DNA of 64,000 nucleotides from Albula goreensis (taxonomy: Eukaryota; Chordata; Actinopteri; Albuliformes; Albulidae), in NCBI GenBank assembly GCA_022829145.1, contig CM040764.1:3371552-3435551 (forward strand), written 5' to 3'. This document shows positions 35,865 through 48,473 of the stretch, one piece after another. Numbering within the stretch: the first letter of the stretch is position 1; every line of letters begins with the position of its first letter. The translations under genes and the position numbers were made by a program. The notes beneath the pieces are model-generated. The model saw nothing but the letters and a program-made list of their open reading frames with translations. It had not been told where the DNA came from and did no database searches.

Positions 35865-38800
35865 TTATTTCTTGAAGGGCGTGAGCCGGCCGATGTTGTG
35901 CCAGAAGTTGGAGCTCTTGCGCTTGGGCTCGGCCAGCATGAAGACCTGCTGCTGGGGCAGGGCGGCGGGCAAAGCCGGATGCTTCTGGCGCAGGAGGAAG
36001 TCGTAGTAGGGCCTGGTTACAGCTGCCGGGAGAGGAGATGGGAAGGGGGCCGTGAGGCTGAGAAACAGGACGCACAAATGTGCCCGCGCTTGTGTGTATG
36101 CAGAATATATGAAAACAAAAAGTGCTGATTGTTAACACATGGCTAAACTAAAACTAAAACTAAAATGTAGAGTATATTGCAGGCAAGCAACAAGCATTGG
36201 TTTCAATTTACCACACATTTTTCATTTCCAAACTCATGCATGGAGCTATAATAAGAGTCACAAATACATTATTTATTATGGTACTGAAAGTGGGAATTAG
36301 TTTAAATACATACTATATACCCATATGTATTGAACTTATATAGCATATTTAATGAAAATATACAGCACTTTTTGATTTCCAACTGTAAACACTTTCAGAG
36401 AAGCATTGCCTAACACTGTAGCTGTCTGTGACACACTCTAGCTGTTCTACGCTCACCTGCTGTAAGTGTTAGACCAGAACACTGATGGGAAACCAGGCAC
36501 CGAAAATGAGTTTATTAACATTAGTGGAGAAGCAGACTGACACCAGGCGCTTCATTTACAGCTGTGAATTTGCCAAACGCCAGTGGCACTGACCGTTGCT
36601 CAGTCATGGAAACGCTTGTGCCTTTGTTTCCCTGGTTACGCTTTGCTCTTGCACTGTTGTGGAAGGTACAAGACCTCGATGGCTTGTACAGACCACCTGA
36701 GTCCGGATTAAGTTTATGATATATATGGTTATTGTGTGAATTTATGTGAATTTTAAGCTTACAAAGAGGAAAACACAATGGAGTCAATTCCCCTCGCATG
36801 ACTGCTTTTTGTTCTTTCTTCAGCCGCTCATAATTAGTTTTTGTTTGTGTGTTAGCATTTTTTGCTGTGCAGTCAGCAGCTTGTTAGATAGCTTGTTCCT
36901 GGAGGGGGTAAACTTGGCCTGACAGCTATGAGGCAGTGTGGCACTGTACCCCATTACAGAGGCCCGCAAACCGGGGTCCACAAAAGCGTCTCTCGGGTCC
37001 TCATAAAGAACAGACAAATAATATTCTCATTTATACTTCATTCATAATTATCTATACTGATTATTGATGAAAGAAAACAGAAAAATTTTGATTAAGGCTG
37101 TAATCAATGTTATGGAAGTCAAGGTTATCACAGATAAAATTACTTTTTTTGTATACTATGTTTGGGATTTGCTGTGATTCTTGTTTATTGATGACGAGTG
37201 TTATTTCGCCACCTCCAAATACAAATCTTGATGAGTGTTTGCTCATACAACTGCATTTTTTAAAATGTGTTTTTTTCCTTTTGGCCAAATTTACAGTGTC
37301 AAGACCAGTTGTGATAATTGACTTGTACATAAATTGTACTGTGTAAATGTGCATAGAATAGCATACATAGTGTAGCATGTGTTGTTTCAAATGCCAATGT
37401 TTCAGTAGTCACTGCTTGGCAGGCTGCAGTGGGTGCTGAACAGGTCATGTTAGGAAGGGTTTAGCTGAATGGGGGAAGCCCTGCCCTGTTTTAACAGGAT
37501 AATGGCTGCAGACAGACTGGGTCAGTCCAGTTAGCCATAGCGCGCTCACGGTTAGGCTCACACGTTACCCTGGGTCTAACGGAGGAGGTCACGACCCTGG
37601 GAAGACACCCAAGACAGGGCCCTGCGCAGGACCCCCTGGCCTGAGGGTGGCCTCGGCGGACAGGAGCGTGGGGAGGGTCGGGTTTGGGGGTGGAGAAGGG
37701 GAGGGACCCCCCCGGTGAACAGGTGTCGAAAACCTGCGGCACGTTAAAAGGGGGACGGGGTTGGGACCAGTGATGGGCCAGTGGATGGACAGAAGACACA
37801 GACAGAGGGACAGAGAGAAGCATGGAAAGACATGAGTGCTGGAGGTGACAGAAAGAGGACAGGGACAGAAAATTCCAGAAGGGGGATGTAGCAGTAAACA
37901 GAGGCTGGCCTGACTTCCCCTGCTGCGCTTGGGGCTGCTGTGGGAGTGAGCTAAAGAAGCTTTTACCCTGCTCATCCTCTCCCCCGCTGTGCAGAGAGCA
38001 CTGTGCCCCAGCAGACAGCGTCCCTGTCACACTGCCAGTTTAATCTGCCCCCATGTTTATTCATGAAGCCGGGCCCTGGAGGAAACTCAAATGGACGTGT
38101 TGCGTTCGCCGGCGTGGGCCCGTGCCAGCTCTTCTGTTATTATGCTCCTGTAATGGACGACGGGGAGGGGAGGGGGGCAGGGGTGTAACAGAACGCAGTA
38201 GGTACCTTTCGGCTTCCCGGCTGGATGGCTTTTGCTGGCGTTCAGCATGGCCTGTTTCTTCTGGACCTCTGTGATGGCGAAACCTGCAGAGCACATAGGA
38301 GGACACACCTGAGTACCAGGGGTTTGTGGGAGAAAACCCAAGCACAGAGCTGCCATGAGCTCAACCCAGGCACACTGCTAGCAGGAGGTTACTGCAAAAA
38401 ACACTGGTCACTGCGATTATGAGTTCACAGGTAAAAGCACTGCTATCAAGAATTTGCAGTGAAGCACAGACACACAGTTTCCAGAGGAAATGACTGGCAC
38501 AATGACATGAGTGTGAAACTAAAAGATTATGTAAAGACTCAGGGCATAATTTAAAAGGGAACCCCAGGAAAATATTTAGCATAATGATGCACCAAGCCTG
38601 CACTCAGTAAATATGTAAATATAAACATATGATTGTTTTCCTGCAAATCGTTTATCCTTCCTGCTTTAAATAAGGGCATGGTCATTAAGATGAGAAAGAA
38701 TGGGCCGGGAGGTCTACGGCACCAGGAGCATCTTTAATGAGCTCAATCCTGTATTTATGTTTGCTTGTTTATCTACTCATTATTGTGTTTGTATTGCAAG

Positions 38801-41800
38801 AAACATTTTCGCTTTATATTTGCTGGACAATGGATGTTTTTATTCACAGATTTTCCTTGTAGCCCAGCAAGAGTGGGGGCTTGTGGGCTGTGAGCCAGCT
38901 GGTCTGGGACAGTGTATCCATCGCACGGATTTAAATGGAGGAACAAAAATACGCGTTAATCAAAACTTAGATCCTGGCGAAGGAAGCCGGCTTTAAATCC
39001 TGCACGAGATGGCTCCACGCAAAAGATCGGCCTGTAAATCCATCCGCTCCTGCCAATTACGAGGAGTTATCCGCTCGCCAAAATCATGCCGCCATCCATT
39101 AATGCAAGTGGCTTTGGAGTTGTCTTAAAGGAGGATGTGAGTGTCCATGTAACATTTTATTGGGAGTCTATTTGGCTTTCCTGTCTCAGATGTTAATTAT
39201 AGCTCATGGGCTACGGCAGTCATTTGGGAAAAGTAGCAAATCATATTAACCTCCTACTACAATTCACTGCTTGGAAGTTGAGATTTTATGAACCCCAGTG
39301 TATGCTGCTGTATTTATGTACATATATATAATATTCGTTGTGTGTAGTACTTGTGTATGTTTCAGGGGAGCAGTATGCTTATGTGTGTGCAGAGCACATA
39401 TGTGTAATTTTTCATAGGTATGCATATGTTTGAGTGTGTGTGTGCACCTCACCTGTCTCGCGGTCGTGCTGCACCTGTCGACGCTCGTCCGCGAAGGCGC
39501 GCAGCCAGCGCTGCTTGTGCTCCGGCTTCTTGGCGCACAGCAGGTGCACCTCCTCGCCGCCCGGCGACCGCAGCTTGAGCGCGTTCTTCACGCTCACGTT
39601 CAGGTCTTTGTCCTTGCCATCCTCCACGTCCACCACCTCCACCTGGTCCATGTCCACCCGGCCCTTATAATACAGCATGTCCCGGCGGAGCAGGTCCTGG
39701 GTACAAAGGGAGGCCATTCCAGAATGAGTGTGGAAAGGACCGGAAAAACACCACCACAACACACGCAAAGAGGGAGCACACCAAGGAAAAGTGTTATGTT
39801 GGACATTCCACACATCTATATACTTCAGCCAACTATGACCAACTATTAAACATTTTCACATCCTTTTTCTACTTGGTATGCAAAAAAGCTTCAAATATTT
39901 GTATAAAATGATCCTTGTGGGGCAGTGATGGAAGAATGAAGTACCATGACACCTAAATGGGTGGGGTTTCAATTTCTAGCCGTATACTCACTGACTTGAC
40001 CCAATCATGTTTTTATTGTAAACAGCAAAGCTTATTCATTGGTTTAAACACAATGATGATTGATTATTTGAAGCGGCACCCATTTTTGGTGTCATTGCGC
40101 CTCATTCACCCATCACTTGGGTCTCTTTTTAGGGAGCAGCGGGGGTTGGGCCCGCCTTTTGCCCCCAGCCACTCACCTTCTTGCAGTAGACCATCTGGTG
40201 GTCAAACAGGAAGAACATGCGCTGCTGACTCTTGGCCTGGGGCGGGGAGATCTTGGTCATCTCCCCTGAGAAGATGAGGTCAGAGCTCCGGCTGAGGACG
40301 TCCTCGCCCTGGGAACGACACGACGACCCACTCGTTAAGCGCCAAGACTGTCACAGATTGTACAAACTCGTCTCGTGATGACAAACCGTAAAGGATAGCA
40401 TCTTGAGACCACAGTTTGAGGATAATGAATTGCACATTCTAAAATTTGTATTTGTATTCATAAAATATATAACATCTTAGTGTGTCTACATCAATTGATT
40501 GAGACAATAAAGTGCACAAAACTAAGAGATGGTTCAACTTCGGGGGTTAAGTGTGAATTTTTCAGAAAATTGGCCTTTCTTTTAAACCACACTGAATTCT
40601 CAAGCAAGTATTTCACATTAGCTATGAAATGCCAATTTATTATTCAGAGCTCACAATTGCATTTGGCTATTGTTCATAGCCTTACCGTTTGTTTTAGGTT
40701 TGCAAAAGTCACTATAATCTATGACTCAACGCCGTACACCCTTACCTCCCAGTCCTCGATGGCGCTCTGCCACTGTGCGATCTTATCGATGTTCTCGAGC
40801 CTCCGCTTCCTCTCGTTGATGAGCCTGGCCACGTTCTTCATGGCGTTTAAGGCTGCTTCAACGTCTTTGTAGTCCCTGCATGACAAAAGACAGACAGCTG
40901 CAGCTTTCTCATGTTTCTTCTGCATATATGACACGCAATTATGTTTGGGTATTTTCATGCAGGTGTCTGCACTTGGTTACAGGTGTGTGCTGGGGAGAAA
41001 GTCAGTGTAAATACTCATGCAGGTGTCTTGTGTTAAAATTCAGGAGTGTAAATGTTCATGCACAGTATACAGGTGTTTGGGTCCAATAACAGGTGTTCTC
41101 AGGTGACTGCAGGTGAGCTGTGTGCTCATACTGGCAGTTGGTGTATGCGCAGGTGTGTGCACAGGTGAGCTAAGTCACCGCAGGTGAACTGGGTGCTAAT
41201 ACCTGTGCTGGGGGTTGGTGTATGCAAAGGTGTGTGTAAATTTGAGCTGGGCGCCCACAGGTGTGCGTACAGGTGAGCTGCGCAGTCGTACCTGTGCTGG
41301 GGGTTGGTGTATTTGAGGAGCTCGGCCAGCTGCAGTGGGTATTTGCAGATCTTCTGGACGGGCGTGAGGAGGAAGCCGTCCAGCGAGATGTCGATCATCT
41401 TCTGCAGCAGGCGACACGCCTCGAAGAAGAAGACGTACTTGTTGACCTTCATGAGCTTGGACAGCTGCAGGCAGGCGTTGGGGTGGTTGTTGCAGTACTC
41501 AGAGTAGATCTGGAAATCCATTTGCTGGAAAACAAACAAGAGCAGGAGAGAGGCTTCAGTAAGCCCAGACGCTGAATGCTCTGATATCAAAGCATATACA
41601 AAAAGCATGTCTGGATTCAAATGTGTGACACACACGCATACGGTTTTGCAACAAAGTACAAAATAAACAACCCAGTCCCTTCTGATTTTTCCACTGATCC
41701 ACAGGTTTCCTCACACTGAATTTTGTGTTCTCTGTTTGTGGGTTGTTTTAGTATACAGAGGGAGTCTTTAGGGGGAAAATGAAACAAAAGTTTGTTGCTT

Positions 41801-44800
41801 TTATTTGTTTGGTGTAAACTGGAGGGCCAATAACTTTTTCACACCAGAGGATTGCATGTTTTATTACATGGCACTTTAAACTAAAAGAAGCAACAAATAT
41901 TTTCCTCTCAGATTCTCTCTGTATTCTACTACAACCTAAAAAAAGATATGACCAAATTCAACATCAAAATTTGTAAACAGGCAAAAGATGGAGCAAATAT
42001 TTTTTTACATGTTTTTTTATATGTATGTGTTTCCCATTTGGGTGTCACAAGCTCAGCTCCTGAACACACAACATCACGGACCAAAAATGTCATTGCAGTG
42101 AATATAGTATGTAGTATGTTCTGTAAACTTCAACATTTTTATACAGTATGTGTGTTTTATGGATACAGCATGTATACCATTATAGCTGTATAGATAGCCG
42201 AGATTATATGTAAGAATGTATGATTTATGTCACTGTACGTAAATGTACAGGTAGTTTACTCACATGTTCTAAGAAACAGGAGCCAATTTCGCTGGTGTGG
42301 GGCTGCTCCTTGTTAAACTTCTTCTCCAGGTTCTTGAGGAACTTCTTCTGGAAGCGGTAGATCTCCTCGATGTTACCGAAGATGGTGCGTAGCTGCTCCT
42401 CGGTGAACATGTCTGTCCTCTTGCGGCACTGCTTGATGTAGCCCTGAATGGGGGGAGGGGGCACAAAACAATGAGACATCCATCCAAGAGGGCCAGACCA
42501 GCTTACCACTGATCAACAGATCTTAGATCAGCTTGCTCATCTCCAATCCTGTCCACAACAAATTAGTATGCAATTAATATTCTGACCCAGGAACAGCTGC
42601 TAATAACAGAAAGGGACCACACCAACAGCGATGCAGTGGAGCAGTAATTTGGGGTCCCATTCCAGTAGGGCATGCTTTTGAATGCATGACTGGAGTGCAT
42701 CCAGAGTCTTGTGCAGATGGAAATTAGTTCAAGGTAAATTCCAAACTGACAGTAGGGGGCGATGTTTGACACAATAGTTGGGCTTACTTCACAGATGTCC
42801 TTCAGGTGCTTGATGTAGTCCCTCTCGGTGCTCATGATCTCGTTGACAACGTTGGCCCTCATCTGCTCCTTGCAGGGCAGCCCGGGCCCCAGAAGCCTCC
42901 CCACGGAGGCGCTGTCCTCCTCCCGCGCCTCCTCCAGCTTGGCCAGGTACTCCTCCATGGGCTCATCCTGGTTTACTCGTAACTGTGGGGAGGACAGCGG
43001 CCCAAAGCATGTCAGTGTCATGCAGTAATGCACTAATATGTGCTACCACAAGGGATTTTTAAACTGAGTTCAAATATTACCAAATATTAAAATATCAAAT
43101 ATTATCTACCTTTTCAGAATATATATTTGTCTTATCTTTCATTGCATAGTTAAGACTTTCATATTAAATGTGTGATTCACACATCCTTGGTAATATTGAA
43201 TTACTGAGTCAAATAGCTACTGCACTGTAACCTGTAGTGCAGGGCTGCACAGTTCTCTTCCAAGGAACACCACTTTGAAACTATAGCGAAGGGTTTCTGA
43301 GGCTGAATTAAGGGAGGTGTCTGAATCAAGTGCTGAAATGATTGGGTAAAAGGTAAAACATGCTGGAGAGTAGATCTTCAGGACCAAATTTTGGCTGCCC
43401 TGTCGCCGTGGTTGTTGGATAAGGGTGTCTAATCGTAGCGAGTTCATAGGAGTGTGGGCTTTCAGTTCAGTGATTGGTATTTCAGGGGGCGTTGAGCTGA
43501 AATTGGGGAGCGAAGGAAGGGCCTTACCCGTACGAAACTGGCCGGGAACCAGCCCTCACTGTCCTGGATCCGCCCCCACCACCACTCCTTGTTGGTGGCA
43601 TCCACTACTTCGATGACATCCCCGGCCTTGAAGCCCAGCTCCTGGTCGTCCATGGTGACATGGTCCCAGAGCGCCTCGGCACACACGCTGCCATCGCTGA
43701 TGAGCTGCAGAGAGAGCATCACAACTGACCTCAGATCAGCCCTGCGTGAATGCAGTCACTACTGATCAGCTGCAGAGACGGCATCACAACTGATCTCAGA
43801 TCAGCGCCAGCATGGAAACTGCTCTTACTGATCAGCCACACAGACAGCATCACAACTGATTTCAGATCAGCCCTGTACAGGTGGTGCCATTACTGAACAG
43901 CTGCGTAGACTGCATCACAATTGACTTCTACGAAACAGATGTGGAGATAGCATCATAGCTGACCTCAGATCAGTCCTATGCAGGGCCCCTATGTGAGTGC
44001 ATAGGTCACCTCAGTGAGGAGGCAGGGAGTGCTTGGCAGAACTACACTAATGAAACACCCTTCTCCTGAAGGCAGTGATGGGCAGTTTATGGTTCAGTTA
44101 AACCCTTCGTTCGGCCTGCATTCAGCTGCATAGTTAAAGAGCGAGCTGTCTGAGAGATTTATGGCAGAATTAGGGTGCTGTGGAATTCAGCTTGTTTGGG
44201 TACAAATGCAGCCAGGAACATCACACACACACCACACACACATAGACTCCACACAGCTCCACACGGAGACAGCTACTGAACTGTGGGGGTCTCACATATA
44301 CGCACACAAAAACACACAGTGATACAGACGGTCTCACACAGAACTACAAGCACACAAACACATATTCTTAACACTTACACCCGTGTAGGCTAGCACATAC
44401 AAAATCAAGCACGCACACACACACACACACACACAGCACTGACAGTGGCACTGAAGAAACAGAGTCTTCACACAATCACAGCTGCTGAATTGTAGGGGTC
44501 TTCCAACAGGCAGTGATATAGAACATAAGGTACAGAGGGTCAAAACAAGCATCAACAGGCCTGTCAGTACCCAATCATCACCCCGTCACCAAGGAGACAG
44601 TCGCCGTAGTATCATTTCACAGCCAAAGGCTCTAGAGCCACCAAACAGTACAGACGAAATCAGGGCCTTTGCTTTCACTGTTCCATATTCCGCGACGTCG
44701 TGCAAAACGATCACATGCATCAAACAGACAGCTGCGCGTTTCGTATGCAGCGTTTTCCGAATTCCCCCGAGGGCCTTGGGGGTTTGTACTCCTCTATTTA

Positions 44801-47800
44801 TATCCGTATGCCGAGGCCTCTGATGAGAGACAACAAAGAATAACAGAAAAAACACAGAGCACGTACGCATGTGTGTCTCGCTGTGTGTGTGTGTGTATAG
44901 AGGAGATGCTTCAGTTCCCACACCGCGCTCGTCTCTGCAGCCTGCAGCAAAATCAGGCGTAGGATTGGGTGGGCTGGAGAAGCAGGCTCTGCGCTTTACT
45001 GTCTCCGGCCCTTCATTACTGTTTATTTGACAAGCCCAGAGACATATAAGCCTGACATATATGCATATCATAGCCTAATTTGCAATGCTTGTCCCTAGAT
45101 GGGCCTTTTAAAAATATGCATATAAAAGTATGGCTAGCATGGGATACAGCTAATTCAACATCATTAATAATGCATGAAAATGTCAAATAATATGAAAGAT
45201 AACCGATGGAAAACAGAGAAAAAGAAACTGAGAAAAGCCAAGCAATACATGATGACACACGTTTCAAATGGTGTGGCTGGTGAGAGATCACACACAAGAA
45301 TAAACACGAATACAAACACACACCTTTACACACGCACACATGTATTCACACACAAAACCTCACACACGCGCTTTGTCACACTGCTCCGTACACACCACTT
45401 ACACCTCACTGCACTGCGTATCCACAGGTGAGCCTGCACTGCATATCCATGTCCTAAACACGGCCCAGTATGCGCAGCTGAGCCCTTATCTGCGCAGTCA
45501 GCCTGCACCATAAACACGAGGGGGAAGTAGGGGGGGCCTACACAGCTGAGTCTTATACAGCCTTCCTGCCCACTCAGCCACAAGCACACACGCACAGAAT
45601 GCACACCTTTTACAATATGCTTTTCTCCAGTTAACAAAGACACCATCTTGTCCTGTTAACAGCTTAGCCCAGATTAAGAAGAACCAGCAGGGTAAAGAGT
45701 CACTGCCCAGACAGACACAGCCATTAAAAACACACAGTTGCACGTTCTCTCTCACAGACACACACATACACACACACAGTCTTTCTCATAAACAGAAGCA
45801 GACAGTCATGTACACGGATATAAACACCAGCAGCTACAAAAAAATGCACTGGAAAAACCCCAGACCAAGACATGGCCAAAACTTCTCCCTGCTAGCCAGC
45901 CCTCCCCCACACCAGCTGAGTGCATGAGGGCCTGTAAATCTCCTCTCTGGCTCTAGGCTTTAGCATTAGCTTTAGCAGCGCTAACAACATGTCCCCCGAG
46001 TCTCATGTTCCCCTTTTTCCTTTACCTGCGACCCCGTCCTCTCATCCCGGATGCCCATCCGCACCCCAGCGCGTGCGTGTGTCCGCGAGCGTGCCTGCGC
46101 CCCCTACTGGAAGGACAGCAGGAACATGAGCACCACGTTAACGAGGACCAGCAGCACCATGATGAGGAAGACCACCACCTTCTGCGTGTCGGGGCTGAGG
46201 TTGCAGCGCAGCAGAGACTGCCCCAGGCCCAAACGTGGCCTCGGAGTGCCGCGAGACATCATGCTAACTCCGCTAACTCCGCCGCCCGATTCTCTCCCTT
46301 CACTTCCTCTCCCGCCTCCCCCTCTCCCTCTCGTTCTCTCCTCTCCTCTAACGCTGTCGGCAGCAAGGCCTGTTCTGACTCAGCATCTCTCTCCTAATTA
46401 CTGTACCGGCTCCCTCTCTCCGCTCTGTCTCTCATTCTCTCCTTCCCCTCCTCGGTATTCCCCCTCTCTCCGTCTCTCTCCCTCTCTTTTACGGCTCCTA
46501 ATCAGCTTACACGCCAGATTGTGCTAATTCCTCTGGATCTGATTACTTTACATAGCGGCTTTCGTCTTGTCCCCCACCCCGCCGAACGGAAACAACAGGA
46601 AAAGATGAAAATGGAGGCCAGGTCTGTTTTCATCTGCCCCAGCGAGAACCATCCATCCATCTCCCTGAATCGCCTTATGTTTTTTTTTCCTCTGTTGTTT
46701 TTTTAATCTTCAGCAACCAATCAACGGGCAGTGTTCTGTACCGTATCCTGGATACGGGAGCAGCTGAGGCAGGCTGGTGCGTTGTGTCGGGGGTGTTTGG
46801 GGGAGGATGTGGAATAATAGATTTGAAAATCTTTCTGCCTGGCCGCATGCTTCTTGGCTGCCCCCAAAACCCCCACCCCCCATACAGGAGCCTTGTGGTA
46901 ATTCCGTGTCGAGATCTTAATTAAGGAGAAAAATGTGAGTCCGTTCCAGAGCCTCTGTTTCGCTGCATTGAGTCAGGCCAGGCTGTGGCTGAGGGGACGT
47001 CTCTTCTCCACCCTGCTCAGAGTCTGCACCGGGCTGATGGGATCTGAAACGGCCTTTGACACACTTTCTGAACCTGCTGTTCTCTGATCCTCCACCTCCC
47101 GCCCCCCTGCACACATCCTTAGTGTAGGGTCACTGGGTGCAGTCCCTTCCCCCAACACAGGGCAATATTCACACTCCTTATCAGGATAGAGTACATAAGT
47201 ATATACATGACAAAATGCATACATGGGTGTATTAACCCTTCAACTAATTCAGATTTCTCAAAATATAAATACATTAAACAAACCTGTCTTTTTAAGCCAA
47301 ATCTTATCTTATAGACATCAATGTGTAAATTTCCATATTTTTTTACATGACATCAAATGTGGTTGTCTGTGATTTTATTCCCCTCTATAGAGCAACCATG
47401 TTGACTGAACTTTGTTCCATTAGGCATGTCTTGGTCCAAAGGCCAGTAAAGCCTTCATCCTTCTCACTGCTCTGACTTTCATGCATTCAGTAAATAACAT
47501 ATGCTACTGTACTAACCACAATAACGCAATAACTTAACTGCAATTCATCTTACACTGATGAAAAGTCATTTTGGTAATTTCTGCTCCATCTCAGAGGTTT
47601 AACTGGCATTTATTGCTGTGTAATATTCAGCACAGCACACATGGCGGCCATGCCAAGCGCCGTATAAAGCTCTCCGTGAGGAACCTTTGGTTAAATGCGC
47701 AGTGTTAGGTTTGATTTTAAATGTGATTCAATGGGAGAGAGAGCCGGCATGACTGTTTTTAGTGGCAGAGCACCATGCTGGTTCACAGCGTCCGGCTCCT

Positions 47801-48473
47801 TGGGGCGACAGGATTTAATCAAACCTTTAATTACTTCCCCCCACCCAAAAGGACAAAAAAACATGCACTTTCATTACTGCGCTCTCAGTGGCCAGACTCG
47901 TTCGCCCTTGAGGAAGCTTGGGTGGTTTTTCCTGTACGCTCTTGGCGTGGGCCGTGTGCTGTTTTCACAGATTTCCTAATTGCCTTCTCCGCCAGGTGCC
48001 GTTCGTAATCCATCATGGTAATGCCGTCTGACATGGCGGGGGAAGGGGGCGGTGCCTTGCTACTGGCCAATCACAGGCCTATGGCGCTGTCGCTCGGGAA
48101 CCTGGCCTGTCACCTGCCCCACTTACCTCCCTCCCAATCCAGAGCGGCTTGTGAGAATTTCGATTCAAGTCGCTCAAAAACATGAAGCTTGCAATGCTTT
48201 TCTGTCACGCAAAACCACATCTGTTGTAGACACACACACACACACACACAGCAGACGTGCTGGAGGTGAGAGGCACAGCTGGGGTTGTGGGGACTGAGAG
48301 GGGTGTAGGCGAGGCCATGGGGTGTACCTCATTGATGGCCAGCTGCTCCCCTCCTCCGCCCGAGTGGCCGAATCGGTGACCGGAGCCGCGAAACTCCTCG
48401 TACAGGTCCTCCTCGCTGCCGCCGTCGTCCCCAAGGCCCGCCCTGTCTGGCGTCCCATCAGGAATCACCACCG
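35865..48473 (-). CDS. arhgef4: Rho guanine nucleotide exchange factor 4 (Asef), SH3-DH-PH
   Basis: Ten exons read with GT/AG borders and unbroken phase: 48473-48328, 43704-43528 (SH3), 42982-42788, 42443-42264, 41524-41292, 40875-40746, 40308-40177, 39696-39453, 38283-38206 and 36022-35865. The 48473 exon encodes an acidic linker ([11 protein letters not shown]) and [13 protein letters not shown]3: [41 protein letters not shown] through [35 protein letters not shown] to [15 protein letters not shown]. The tail ends [32 protein letters not shown] and [13 protein letters not shown] match ARHGEF4 better than ARHGEF9. From the SH3 exon to the stop there are 508 residues. Family knowledge: it activates Rac1/Cdc42, the SH3 autoinhibits DH, and APC binding relieves this. 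The start lies upstream; two candidate first exons are listed separately. Most of the human N-terminus was not found. Confidence 0.95.
41120..41310 (-). repeat. Tandem duplication copying the donor end of an arhgef4 DH exon
   Basis: The exon end CACCAACCCCCAGCACAG|gta at 41292 is repeated downstream in the intron near 41202-41222, again as CCCCAGCACAG followed by gta. A partial copy lies near 41131-41150. Spacing is about 80 bp and the spacers are rich in CACCTG. This yields decoy donors with nearly the true exon-end sequence. Confidence 0.7.
43239..43402. mobile_element. Possible small inverted-repeat element
   Basis: The left end cagggctgcacagttctctt and the reverse complement of the right end, cagggcagccaaaatttggt, are similar and convergent. 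They enclose about 160 bp of non-coding DNA in an arhgef4 intron. No target duplication is evident. Confidence 0.35.
43700..43985 (-). repeat. 65-bp tandem repeat copying the SH3-exon acceptor of arhgef4
   Basis: GCATCACAACTGA blocks begin at 43716, 43781, 43847 and 43912 (spacing 65, 66 and 65 bp), with a shorter copy at 43950. The first block is the polypyrimidine tract and AG of the SH3 exon. The next copy recreates tctctgcag followed by CTGATCAG on the minus strand. Confidence 0.8.
44411..44435. repeat. (CA)n microsatellite
   Basis: A short pure CA run sits in a CA-rich intronic region (44220-44440) of arhgef4. Confidence 0.85.
46097..46110 (-). promoter_or_regulatory. CTCF consensus motif
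   Basis: The minus strand reads CCAGTAGGGGGCGC, a full match to CCASYAGRKGGCRS. It overlaps the last codon and TAG stop of the 52-residue ORF. Confidence 0.5.
46104..46262 (-). CDS. Putative 52-residue single-pass membrane microprotein
   Basis: The ORF starts with tandem ATGs (A at -3) and ends at TAG. The N-terminus [20 protein letters not shown] is basic and proline-rich and is followed by NLSPDTQK. A 19-residue hydrophobic helix [19 protein letters not shown] then leads to a short LLSFQ end. The positive-inside rule suggests a cytosolic or matrix-side N-terminus. Third codon positions are mostly G or C. It lies inside the large arhgef4 intron on the same strand and directly upstream (45 nt) of the ATG of the candidate short arhgef4 isoform, so both could share one mRNA. 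It resembles small integral membrane proteins in build, but I cannot name the family. The alternative is that the leucine-rich stretch is a chance reading of a pyrimidine-rich first exon. Confidence 0.55.
   Translation of the reverse strand: MMSRGTPRPRLGLGQSLLRCNLSPDTQKVVVFLIMVLLVLVNVVLMFLLSFQ
48174..48250. repeat. Short (CA)n tract next to the arhgef4 linker exon
   Basis: An 18-20 bp CA run at 48231-48250 lies about 80 bp downstream (minus-strand sense) of the exon ending at 48328. The adjacent bases show nothing else of note. Confidence 0.6.

Larger units (their letters stand above)
46026..46262 (-). other. arhgef4: Candidate alternative first exon of arhgef4 (short isoform)
   Basis: An ATG at 46058 opens [11 protein letters not shown] and ends exactly in phase 0 at a strong donor (TCGCAG|gtaaagg, last base 46026). 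That is the phase required by the SH3 exon at 43704. Joined, the isoform would have 519 residues, beginning just before SH3 as in short isoforms of the paralogue ARHGEF9. The region is GC-rich. The 5' edge is unknown; 46262 is used because a microprotein ORF begins there. A 5'UTR-only role is also possible. Confidence 0.5.

Noticed and set aside
35865..48473. arhgef9 (collybistin) or spata13 instead of arhgef4
   Set aside because: The [11 protein letters not shown] linker, [19 protein letters not shown] tail and the fam168b neighbour all favour arhgef4.
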